A DNA stretch of 64,000 nucleotides from G963666705 sp963666705 (lineage in GTDB: Bacteria; Pseudomonadota; Alphaproteobacteria; CADEGL01), in contig CAXXKO010000016.1 of the NCBI GenBank assembly GCA_963666705.2, positions 1-64,000 of the forward strand, read 5' to 3'. The notes below the pieces were generated by a model. It had not been told where the DNA came from. It did no database searches and saw only the letters and a program-made list of their open reading frames with translations. The translations under genes were made by a program, and so were the position numbers. Position 1 is the first letter of the stretch; the number at the start of each line of letters is the position of its first letter. Below are positions 25,875 to 31,546 of the stretch, one piece after another.

Positions 25875-27029
25875 ATGTCCAAGTACGATTTCGAGCTTTC
25901 GGAGTTCAAAGGCCGCCAATCCCGGGTCCGCGCGGCCATTGAGGCGGCGGGGATCGACCTCCTCCTCGTCACATCCCCCGTCAATATCAACTATCTGATC
26001 GGCTGCCGGGCCAAGGGGTACCAGGAGCTCCAGGTCCTGTTCTTCACCCTCGAGGACGGGCCGCTCACGGTCATGACGCGGCTCGGCGACGAGGCCGAGC
26101 TCATCGACCTCACTCTCGCCGACGAGGTGCGGGGCTATGCCGGCACCCACCCCCAGGACCCCATGGACATGGTCGAGGAGATCATGACCGGGAAGGGCTT
26201 CCTCAAGCGCCGCATCGGTCTCGAGGTGCCCTACTACTATCTCGGCGCCCACGACTACGTGCGCTTCAAGGAGATGCTGGGCGACGCCTTGGTCACCGAG
26301 GCCACGCACTTGATCGAGGACCTGAAGCTGTCCAAGTCGCCGGCCGAGCTGGCCTATATCTGCAAGGCCGCTTCCATCCTCGATGCCGCCATGGAGACTG
26401 GCGTCGAGGCGATCGCGGCGGGTGCGACCGAGCTGGAAGTCGCGGGCGAGATGCACCGCACCATGATGGCCGCCGGCGGCGATACGGCCGCGAGCCCCAT
26501 GAACTTCGCCACTGGCGAGCGCTCCTGCTACGCCCACGGCATGCCGAGCGAGCGGGCGATCCGCCAAGGCGACTTCATGCATTTCGAGTTCGGCGTCGCC
26601 TATAAGCGCTACGGCGTCACCATCGGGCGCCAGCTTTGCCTGGGCGAGCCCACACCGCGTATGCGCGAGCTCTACCAGGTGGTGCGCGATGCCTCCGACG
26701 CGGCCATCGCCGAGATGCGGGCGGGCGTTCGCGCCACCGTGCCCCACGAAGCGGCCCGGAAGGTGATCGCCGACGCCGGCCTCGCCCCCTACATGGTGCA
26801 CCAGACCGGCTACGGTATCGCCCCTGGCTTCCCGCCATCGTGGCTCGAGAATATCCTCATGTTTGGCGGCAGCACCTATACCCTGGAAGCGGGCATGATG
26901 CTCTCGGTCGAGCCCCCGGTGATGATCCGCGAGGAAAAGCTGGGCGCGCGTATCATCGACAACCTGCTGGTGACGGAGACGGGTGCCGAAATCCTCTCCG
27001 GTTTCACGAGGGACCTGATCGTTCTCTAA
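25875..27029 (+). CDS. M24-fold (pita-bread) hydrolase lacking the metal-ligand set
   Basis: A 384-residue creatinase/aminopeptidase P-fold protein with an N-terminal creatinase_N domain and a C-terminal pita-bread domain. The positions that hold two Asp metal ligands in Xaa-Pro peptidases read FEFGVAYKRYGVTIGRQ, with Glu and Thr instead. The last acidic motif reads ARIIDNLLVT, not RIED. Creatinase and ectoine hydrolase (DoeA) share the fold without metal, so this is more likely a small-amide hydrolase than a peptidase. It ends 14 bp before the UbiD-like gene. Confidence 0.8.
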   Translation: MSKYDFELSEFKGRQSRVRAAIEAAGIDLLLVTSPVNINYLIGCRAKGYQELQVLFFTLEDGPLTVMTRLGDEAELIDLTLADEVRGYAGTHPQDPMDMVEEIMTGKGFLKRRIGLEVPYYYLGAHDYVRFKEMLGDALVTEATHLIEDLKLSKSPAELAYICKAASILDAAMETGVEAIAAGATELEVAGEMHRTMMAAGGDTAASPMNFATGERSCYAHGMPSERAIRQGDFMHFEFGVAYKRYGVTIGRQLCLGEPTPRMRELYQVVRDASDAAIAEMRAGVRATVPHEAARKVIADAGLAPYMVHQTGYGIAPGFPPSWLENILMFGGSTYTLEAGMMLSVEPPVMIREEKLGARIIDNLLVTETGAEILSGFTRDLIVL

Positions 27030-27043
27030 GGAAGGGACACCCG

Positions 27044-28369
27044 ATGCGTGAATATATGGAGCAGCTGCGCGAGCGCGGCGAGCTGGTTGTCGTCGAGCGC
27101 GAGGTGAACCCCAAGCACGAGCTGGCCGCCGTCACCGACGCCATCCAGAAGAAACTCGACAAGCCGGTCCTGTTCGAGAACGTGACCGGCACCGACATGC
27201 CCGTCTTGAGCAACATTTACGGCAACCGCGAGCGCCTCGCCGAGATTCTCGGCATCGAGCCGCACGATTTCTGCCGGGAATGGTCGAAACTCATGGACCT
27301 GGGCGAATTCGCCGGCCCCTATACGCGCGACATCGCGATTCCGAACGATCTCGTCCACGGCCAGATGAGCGACCTGCCGCTGCTCACCTATTCCGAGCGC
27401 GACGGCGGGCCCTACTTCACCTCGGCCATCTTCCTCGCCAAGGAGCCCGGGGCGGACGTGGCGAACATGTCCTTCCACCGCTCCATGTATGTGAATGACG
27501 AGGAGCTGCGGGTCCGCCTCGCCCCCACCCATCACCTGACGCGCTACCACGAGATGGCGGAGGCCGAGGGCCAGCCGCTAGAGGCCGCCATGCTGCTCGG
27601 CCCGCCCAAGGAGATGTTCCTCTCGGCCGCGGCACCCGTGCCCTATGATGCCGACGAGGTGCATGTCGCCTCGCGCCTCGCCGGGCGCACCTTCGAGATG
27701 CGTCCCTGCCGCCACGTCGATCTCATGGTGCCGGCCGAGACGGAGGTCGTGATCGAGGGCCGCTTCCTGCCCAACGTTCGCCGGCCCGAAGGCCCCTTCG
27801 GCGAGTTCATGGGCTATTACGTGGAGGTGGGCGACAACGCCGTCTTCGAGGTGCTCGGCGTCTCCTGGCGGCCGGGTGCGGTCTTCCACGGCCTCCTCTG
27901 CGGCGGGCCCGAGGAGGTGCTGACCCTGGAGCTATCGGTCGCCGCCAACATCTACCAGCGCATCAGCGCCGTCCTCCCCGGCATCGTCGACGTGGTGTGC
28001 CAGCCCTTCGTCCTCCACACGGTGGTCAAGATCAAGCAGCAGTACGAGGGCCACGCGCGCCAGGTGCTGCTCGCCGTCATGGGCTCGGAGCTGACCTGGG
28101 CCAAGGCCTGCACGGTGGTCGACGAGGACGTCGATATCACCTCGATGGACGAGGTCATGTGGGCCACCCTCACCCGGGCGCGGCCCGACCGCGACTATAT
28201 CATCGTGCCCAACGTGCCGTCCTTCTACCGCGACCCGCACAAGGACCACTGGGGCCGCATCGGCATCGACGCCACCGCCCCCTATGAGCGCCGCGAGAAG
28301 TTCGAGCGCAAACGCATCCCCGGCGCCGGCCAGGTGAACTTGCGCGACTATCTGCCCGATATGGGCTAA
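27044..28369 (+). CDS. UbiD-family prFMN-dependent decarboxylase
   Basis: A 441-residue protein from ATG 27044, with AAGGAAGGG upstream; the same frame extends upstream as a shadow only. It carries the UbiD signature RRPEGPFGEFMGYY near residue 246 and the catalytic-region Arg/Glu residues around it. The family removes or adds CO2 on aromatic or unsaturated acids using prenylated flavin. The short gap to the hydrolase suggests sequential steps. No ubiX-type flavin prenyltransferase is in the window. An IS1595-family element begins 29 bp after its stop. Confidence 0.87.
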   Translation: MREYMEQLRERGELVVVEREVNPKHELAAVTDAIQKKLDKPVLFENVTGTDMPVLSNIYGNRERLAEILGIEPHDFCREWSKLMDLGEFAGPYTRDIAIPNDLVHGQMSDLPLLTYSERDGGPYFTSAIFLAKEPGADVANMSFHRSMYVNDEELRVRLAPTHHLTRYHEMAEAEGQPLEAAMLLGPPKEMFLSAAAPVPYDADEVHVASRLAGRTFEMRPCRHVDLMVPAETEVVIEGRFLPNVRRPEGPFGEFMGYYVEVGDNAVFEVLGVSWRPGAVFHGLLCGGPEEVLTLELSVAANIYQRISAVLPGIVDVVCQPFVLHTVVKIKQQYEGHARQVLLAVMGSELTWAKACTVVDEDVDITSMDEVMWATLTRARPDRDYIIVPNVPSFYRDPHKDHWGRIGIDATAPYERREKFERKRIPGAGQVNLRDYLPDMG

Positions 28370-28398
28370 GACTAGTGGATAGAATGCGCCATAAGTTT

Positions 28399-28421
28399 GG
28401 GAATTATGTCGAATAGTCACA
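28399..28421 (+). repeat. Left terminal inverted repeat of the IS1595-family unit
   Basis: 23 bp starting GGGAATTATGTC and ending AGTCACA, identical to the complement of 31323-31345. The flanking bases ATAAGTTT at 28391-28398 are the left target duplication. Confidence 0.95.
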
Positions 28422-28429
28422 TTTGAGGG

Positions 28430-28458
28430 TTGACACCCGGCCCGGAGATCTCTACCCT
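28430..28458 (+). promoter_or_regulatory. Promoter of the IS1595-family transposase
   Basis: A consensus -35 TTGACA at 28430-28435, a 17-base spacer and TACCCT at 28453-28458. It starts 8 bases inside the left inverted repeat and 25 bases before the transposase ATG. The GGTTGACAC context recurs at the right-end cargo promoter (30779-30787). Confidence 0.65.
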
Positions 28459-28483
28459 TTAGTCACATCGCAGGGACGGGATC

Positions 28484-29425
28484 ATGGCACAAAACGCACC
28501 GGGTAAGCACTATCGCAAGGGCATGACGCTCTTGGATGTCGCCGAGATGTTTGGCGACGAGGAAAAAGCCAGGGCGTGGATCGCCGAGCAGCGCTGGCCC
28601 GATGTCCCTTACTGCCCGCATTGCGGTTCGGTGAACGTCCAGTCGAACATCAAGCACAAGACCATGACGCACCGTTGCCGCGATTGCGAAGGCAAGCCGA
28701 TGTTCTCACTCAAGACCGGGACGGTGATGGAGGGGTCTAACCTCAAGTATCGCGCGTGGGCGGTCGGCATCTACCTGTTCACGACCAACATCAAGGGAAT
28801 TTCCAGCATGAAGCTTCACCGGGAGCTAGGCATCGGCCAGAAGGCCGCATGGTTCATGCTGCACCGTCTCCGCAAGGCGTTTGAGGCCGAGGTAGGTCCG
28901 TTTGCCGGGCCGGTCGAGGTGGACGAAACCTTCATTGGCGGCAAGGAGAAGAACAAGCATGCCCACAAGAAGCTCAAGGCGGGTCGTGGCACCGTTGGCA
29001 AGGCAATCGTTGTTGGCGCCAAGGACCGCGAGACAAACCGCGTGAGCGCCGCCGTGGTGGGCAATACGGACGCCAAGACGCTTCAAGGCTTCGTCGGCGA
29101 GCACGCTGCCAAGGGCGCGACGGTCTACACCGACGACCACGGCGGATATCATGGAATGCCGTTCGAGCACGAAACCGTGAAGCACAGCATCAGCGAGTAC
29201 GTGAACGGCATGGCGCACACCAACGGGATCGAGTCGTTCTGGGCGCTAATCAAGCGCGGCTACCACGGCACCTACCACCACATGAGCGAGAAACACCTGG
29301 GTCGCTACGTCAACGAGTTTTCGGGTCGCCACAACGACCGTCCGCTCGACACTGTTGACCAGATGGCCAACATTGTTCAGGGTATGGGAGGGAAGCGGCT
29401 CAGATACCGTGAACTGGTGAGCTAG
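28484..29425 (+). CDS. IS1595-family transposase
   Basis: A 313-residue transposase. The N-terminal zinc ribbon has CPHCGS (about residue 46) and HRCRDCEG. The DDE-type core follows: VEVDETFIGG, then VYTDDHGGYHG, then HTNGIESFWALIKRGYHGTYHHM with the catalytic Glu (or Asn in some subgroups), and HLGRYVNEFSGRHN near the end. Length and motif order fit the ISXO2-like domain of this family. It is intact. Its own promoter lies just inside the left end. Confidence 0.94.
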   Translation: MAQNAPGKHYRKGMTLLDVAEMFGDEEKARAWIAEQRWPDVPYCPHCGSVNVQSNIKHKTMTHRCRDCEGKPMFSLKTGTVMEGSNLKYRAWAVGIYLFTTNIKGISSMKLHRELGIGQKAAWFMLHRLRKAFEAEVGPFAGPVEVDETFIGGKEKNKHAHKKLKAGRGTVGKAIVVGAKDRETNRVSAAVVGNTDAKTLQGFVGEHAAKGATVYTDDHGGYHGMPFEHETVKHSISEYVNGMAHTNGIESFWALIKRGYHGTYHHMSEKHLGRYVNEFSGRHNDRPLDTVDQMANIVQGMGGKRLRYRELVS

Positions 29426-29440
29426 AAAGGATAGGCTGTC

Positions 29441-29668
29441 ATGCCTCCGCTTGAACAACTCCCGGAGAGATATTTCGTGATTCAGCTACATGCGGATGGC
29501 GGCTGGAGCCCAGTTATCCGAATCAAGGCCGAACGAGCATGCGAGCCGAAGACCGCCGCGGATAAATGGATGGTGTTCAAGAGTGGCGATGATATCGTTG
29601 GCAAAGTGCAAACCAACAACCTTGCCGCTTGGTGGGTTGAGGAAAATGACCCAGGGGCGGACGGCTGA
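29441..29668 (+). CDS. Small cargo protein of the IS1595-family unit
   Basis: A 75-residue protein starting at ATG 29441 with AAGGA upstream, 15 bp after the transposase stop. It has no signal or membrane segment. The sequence (RYFVIQLHADGGW, VFKSGDDIVGKVQ, AAWWVEEN) suggests a compact beta-rich domain. Its TGA overlaps the ATG of an eight-codon frame at 29668. Probably co-transcribed with the transposase. Function unknown. Confidence 0.6.
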   Translation: MPPLEQLPERYFVIQLHADGGWSPVIRIKAERACEPKTAADKWMVFKSGDDIVGKVQTNNLAAWWVEENDPGADG

Positions 29669-29776
29669 TGTACAAGGACTTGGTGGCGGATTAGCCAAGG
29701 CGAAAGAATGACGGATTTGGTCACGGCCCCCGACATGGTCGGTAAGCGGCTGATGTATCAAGATTTAACATCATAA
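29668..29776 (+). other. Two tiny frames with a repeated coding motif
   Basis: ATG 29668 gives MYKDLVAD and stops at 29694. ATG 29708 gives a 22-residue frame ending RLMYQDLTS with a stop at 29776. Both contain CTGATGTAY followed by ARGAYTT, so one may be a degenerate duplicate of the other. Whether either is translated is unknown. Confidence 0.3.
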
Positions 29777-29815
29777 TCACATTGCGGGGTCGGGATAAGT
29801 ATGTTAATAAGTTGT

Positions 29816-29921
29816 GGACTCGCTGGGAAACACGGTGAGATTCTGTCTGCCGTAGCACCACTTATAGGGCGAGACGTGGGAGCGTGAGGGGTTGGCGTGG
29901 CAGGCCCCACCCAAGCGAGTT
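29816..29921 (+). ncRNA. Candidate structured RNA inside the IS1595-family unit
   Basis: About 105 bases in a gene-free stretch can fold into a multibranched form. The closing stem is ACTCGCT (29818-29824) with AGCGAGT (29914-29920). Inside are ACGG/CCGT (29832-29835 with 29850-29853), CCAC/GTGG (29858-29861 with 29876-29879) and GGGG/CCCC (29888-29891 with 29905-29908). The inner stems are only four base pairs, so chance pairing is possible. A strong hairpin follows at 29926-29956. GGGAAACACGGTGAGATTC loosely recalls a cobalamin-riboswitch core, but the rest does not fit. No known family recognised. Confidence 0.35.
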
Positions 29922-29925
29922 AAGG

Positions 29926-29956
29926 AACGGGCACCCTTCTCGTCAGGGAGCCCGTT
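29926..29956. terminator. Strong hairpin between the RNA candidate and a convergent cargo gene
   Basis: AACGGGC pairs with GCCCGTT and, after an A-A mismatch, CCCT pairs with AGGG, leaving a 7-base loop. It lies 14 bp beyond the stop of the minus-strand cargo gene and directly after the candidate RNA. It could therefore end transcripts from either side. The T run is short (TTT). Confidence 0.6.
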
Positions 29957-29970
29957 TCACCTTATGCGGC

Positions 29971-30366
29971 CTAATAATCCTCCCACGCTTGAGCTTTGAC
30001 TTGGTGTTCCGTGCCCGTGCGCGATGGTAAGGTCGAGCAATAAATTTCTCCATTTTTGGTTCCGTGGATCGCAACCACATAGCGTTGTTGACTGTGGGGG
30101 CTTTGGTAACAAATTGACGATTTTCTTGGGCAACTTATTTCAACTATTATCAACCCATTGCGGATAGCACCCGGCAATAATTCAAATTCGGCAATGGTGA
30201 TCTCTGGATGTACATCACGGATGTGCAAATATGATTTTCGTGAAAGTATGACTTCTTGCTTTCCGGGAGCCCCAAGTTCGACAGCCACACTATGTTCAAG
30301 CGCGGCGAGATAGATTTGCGAGAGACGTCCATCCGACAGATGTTCAAGTGCGTCTTCCAAACGCAT
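29971..30366 (-). CDS. AT-richer cargo gene, possible PBECR/RelE-like nuclease or toxin
   Basis: A 131-residue protein with clearly lower G+C than the chromosome around it, a sign of foreign origin. The C-terminal domain has SRKSYLHIRDVHPEITIAEF, then LLPGAIRNGLIIVEI and QRYVVAIHGTKNGE. This order of a conserved His, an RHPE-like motif and a basic C-terminal strand resembles phage Barnase-EndoU-colicin-RelE-type nuclease domains; this is pattern resemblance only. The ATG at 30366 is preceded by a palindrome at 30376-30391 that could be an operator. No obvious antitoxin gene is adjacent. A structured RNA or small peptide could fill that role. Confidence 0.5.
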   Translation of the reverse strand: MRLEDALEHLSDGRLSQIYLAALEHSVAVELGAPGKQEVILSRKSYLHIRDVHPEITIAEFELLPGAIRNGLIIVEISCPRKSSICYQSPHSQQRYVVAIHGTKNGEIYCSTLPSRTGTEHQVKAQAWEDY

Positions 30367-30375
30367 AGCTATCCC

Positions 30376-30391
30376 GGCTCATTCCTGAGCC
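30376..30391. promoter_or_regulatory. Palindromic operator candidate upstream of the minus-strand cargo gene
   Basis: GGCTCATTCCTGAGCC: six-base arms around a four-base centre, ending 10 bases from the ATG of the gene that starts at 30366. The position suits a repressor site or an mRNA leader hairpin. Confidence 0.45.
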
Positions 30392-30475
30392 AAGACTCTT
30401 GACGGGACAGCCGAACCCAGCGATATTGGGGAGCTATTAGCCGCTTGTCCCGAGAAGCCCCTCGGGTTAATATCC

Positions 30476-30506
30476 AACGCCGGGGAGCGTCCAGCTCCCC
30501 GGCGTT
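30476..30506. terminator. Long hairpin, terminator-like
   Basis: AACGCCGGGGAGC pairs perfectly with GCTCCCCGGCGTT around a 5-base loop. It lies in the 470-bp gene-free centre of the element. It is bidirectional and lacks a long T run. Confidence 0.65.
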
Positions 30507-30597
30507 CTATGTAGACGAGTATTTAGCTTAAATCACGCCGGGAGTCTACTTATCCAACATAGAGACCGTCAACACAAACTTATAAGCCCCTATCGAA

Positions 30598-30669
30598 TGT
30601 GGGTGAAAGCAAGGCAACAAGGGCTGCCGCTCCCGACAGCGGAAGAGATGTTTGGTTGTCGTCCATGAG
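30598..30669 (+). other. Possible 23-codon leader frame
   Basis: ATG at 30598 (MWVKARQQGLPLP) runs to a TGA about 20 bases before the strong hairpin at 30689. A short frame directly before a hairpin is the layout of a leader peptide, but no clear ribosome binding site or repeated codon is seen. Nothing else coding is seen between 30367 and 30834. Confidence 0.25.
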
Positions 30670-30688
30670 AACTCTCCTTCTCGTGGGT

Positions 30689-30720
30689 TGAGCCCCGCCC
30701 GCTGCCACGGGCGGGGCTCA
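30689..30720. terminator. Strong GC-rich hairpin upstream of the right-end cargo genes
   Basis: TGAGCCCCGCCCG pairs perfectly with CGGGCGGGGCTCA (13 bp) around a 6-base loop. It insulates the right-end pair from transcription entering from the left, or works as a terminator for a short upstream transcript. Confidence 0.65.
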
Positions 30721-30769
30721 GAGTATATCGCAGAAAATTTGTGTCAGAGGGGCTGAATCCGGGCAGCGC

Positions 30770-30809
30770 GTCAACCGTGGTTGACACGGGCACTGGTCGA
30801 CTCCATCCT
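30770..30809 (+). promoter_or_regulatory. Operator-promoter of the right-end cargo genes
   Basis: GTCAACC (30770-30776) and GGTTGAC (30779-30785) form a perfect palindrome around GT. The right arm overlaps a consensus -35 TTGACA at 30781-30786, with a weak -10 CATCCT 17 bases on. A protein bound to the palindrome would block polymerase. The GGTTGACAC core also occurs at the transposase promoter. Confidence 0.5.
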
Positions 30810-30834
30810 GCCTTCTAGGCAAACGGAGAATCCC

Positions 30835-31029
30835 ATGACACAGACTCGGGCTCAGCCGTCCAAGCGGCGAGAACTACCGGTGCCGCGAGAAATCGACATG
30901 CCACCGCGCGACTATCAGCCGTCAAAGGCCGAGCGTGAGGAGGAATGCGACATGCCCGGTGCTGATCTGGAGACGGTGCGCAGAGCGTTCTTCCGGCCGG
31001 TCAGGGTGCGAGAGACCCGCTCCAAGTAG
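30835..31029 (+). CDS. Small basic cargo protein
   Basis: A 64-residue protein from ATG 30835, with CGGAGAA a few bases upstream; an upstream TTG at 30781 is less likely. It is rich in charged residues with the segment PREIDMPPRDYQPSKAERE, and has a Cys in EEECDMPG. No membrane segment. It may be a DNA-binding or adaptor protein acting on the adjacent palindrome, which is speculation. It precedes the membrane protein gene by 10 bp. Confidence 0.5.
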   Translation: MTQTRAQPSKRRELPVPREIDMPPRDYQPSKAEREEECDMPGADLETVRRAFFRPVRVRETRSK

Positions 31030-31039
31030 AGTCGCGGCG

Positions 31040-31327
31040 ATGGTCTATATGTTGGCTTCGCTGGTTGGCAGCCTCATGGGCGCGTATGTGCTTCTTCGCT
31101 TGCTGATGCTTGTTTGTCGGAAGCTGCGCCGAGTGCCCAATGGTGCCCCCGAGATCGCGGGCATGGGTATCCTTACCTGGGCATTTTGCACGGTCGTCGG
31201 GGGGTATGGAATGAAGGACGGCGGCCCAGAACCGCTATTTTACCAAGCATTCTTCAAGTATTACGGTCCAGCCATGGCCGTGACCGTCATCGAGCTGGTG
31301 AGGCTCACTGTCAGCCGGCGCTTGTGA
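31040..31327 (+). CDS. Small membrane cargo protein whose stop lies in the IS end
   Basis: A 95-residue protein from ATG 31040. It has an N-terminal transmembrane helix (ASLVGSLMGAYVLLRLLMLV), a basic turn (CRKLRRVP) and one or two further hydrophobic stretches (GILTWAFCTVVGGYGM and YYGPAMAVTVIELVRLTV). Its TGA at 31325-31327 lies inside the right terminal inverted repeat, so gene and transposon end are fused. Function unknown. Confidence 0.55.
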   Translation: MVYMLASLVGSLMGAYVLLRLLMLVCRKLRRVPNGAPEIAGMGILTWAFCTVVGGYGMKDGGPEPLFYQAFFKYYGPAMAVTVIELVRLTVSRRL

Positions 31328-31345
31328 CTATTCGACATAATTCCC
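31323..31345 (-). repeat. Right terminal inverted repeat of the IS1595-family unit
   Basis: Complement of the left repeat, 23 of 23 identical. It is followed by the target duplication ATAAGTTT at 31346-31353. Confidence 0.95.
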
Positions 31346-31353
31346 ATAAGTTT

Positions 31354-31505
31354 CCCCCTCTCCCCTTGGGGAGAGGGCCGGGGTGAGGGGGTGCGCGGGT
31401 CCGCCTCACGAAGAGTCTTTCGGCTGCCTTCCGACGGCCACGCTCTCACCCGGCGCGCCGTGCGCGCCACCCTCTCCCCGGTGGGGAGAGGGTTCGAAGC
31501 GTCGA
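31354..31505. repeat. Palindromic intergenic repeat, copy 2
   Basis: CCCCTCTCCCCTTGGGGAG, then GGGCCGGGGTGAGGGG, then after a spacer GCTCTCACCC and CCCTCTCCCCGG with GGGGAGAGGG. It matches the layout of the copy at 1-164. It begins right after the transposon target duplication, so the IS1595-family unit inserted at the edge of a repeat. Confidence 0.75.
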
Positions 31506-31546
31506 ATTCGAGTCACTAAGGCACCGCCACGAGAGGGTTACACACA

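Larger units (their letters stand above)
28399..31345 (+). mobile_element. IS1595-family transposable unit with cargo genes, 2,947 bp
   Basis: Perfect 23-bp terminal inverted repeats begin GGGAATTATGTCG at 28399 and end with the complement at 31345. Both sides are flanked by the identical 8-bp ATAAGTTT (28391-28398 and 31346-31353), the target-duplication size known for IS1595-family elements. This defines one transposed unit holding a transposase, two small genes downstream of it, an AT-richer minus-strand gene, and a right-end pair of small genes. The perfect TSD and IRs suggest recent insertion. Confidence 0.95.

Noticed and set aside
29823..29870. Cobalamin riboswitch
   Set aside because: Only GGGAAACACGGTGAGATTC resembles the core. 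The B12 box and the downstream pairing elements are not recognisable, and no cobalamin gene follows.
30590..30793. Minus-strand 67-codon frame in the transposon centre
   Set aside because: It crosses a 13-bp terminator-like hairpin and the palindromic promoter, and lacks a ribosome binding site.
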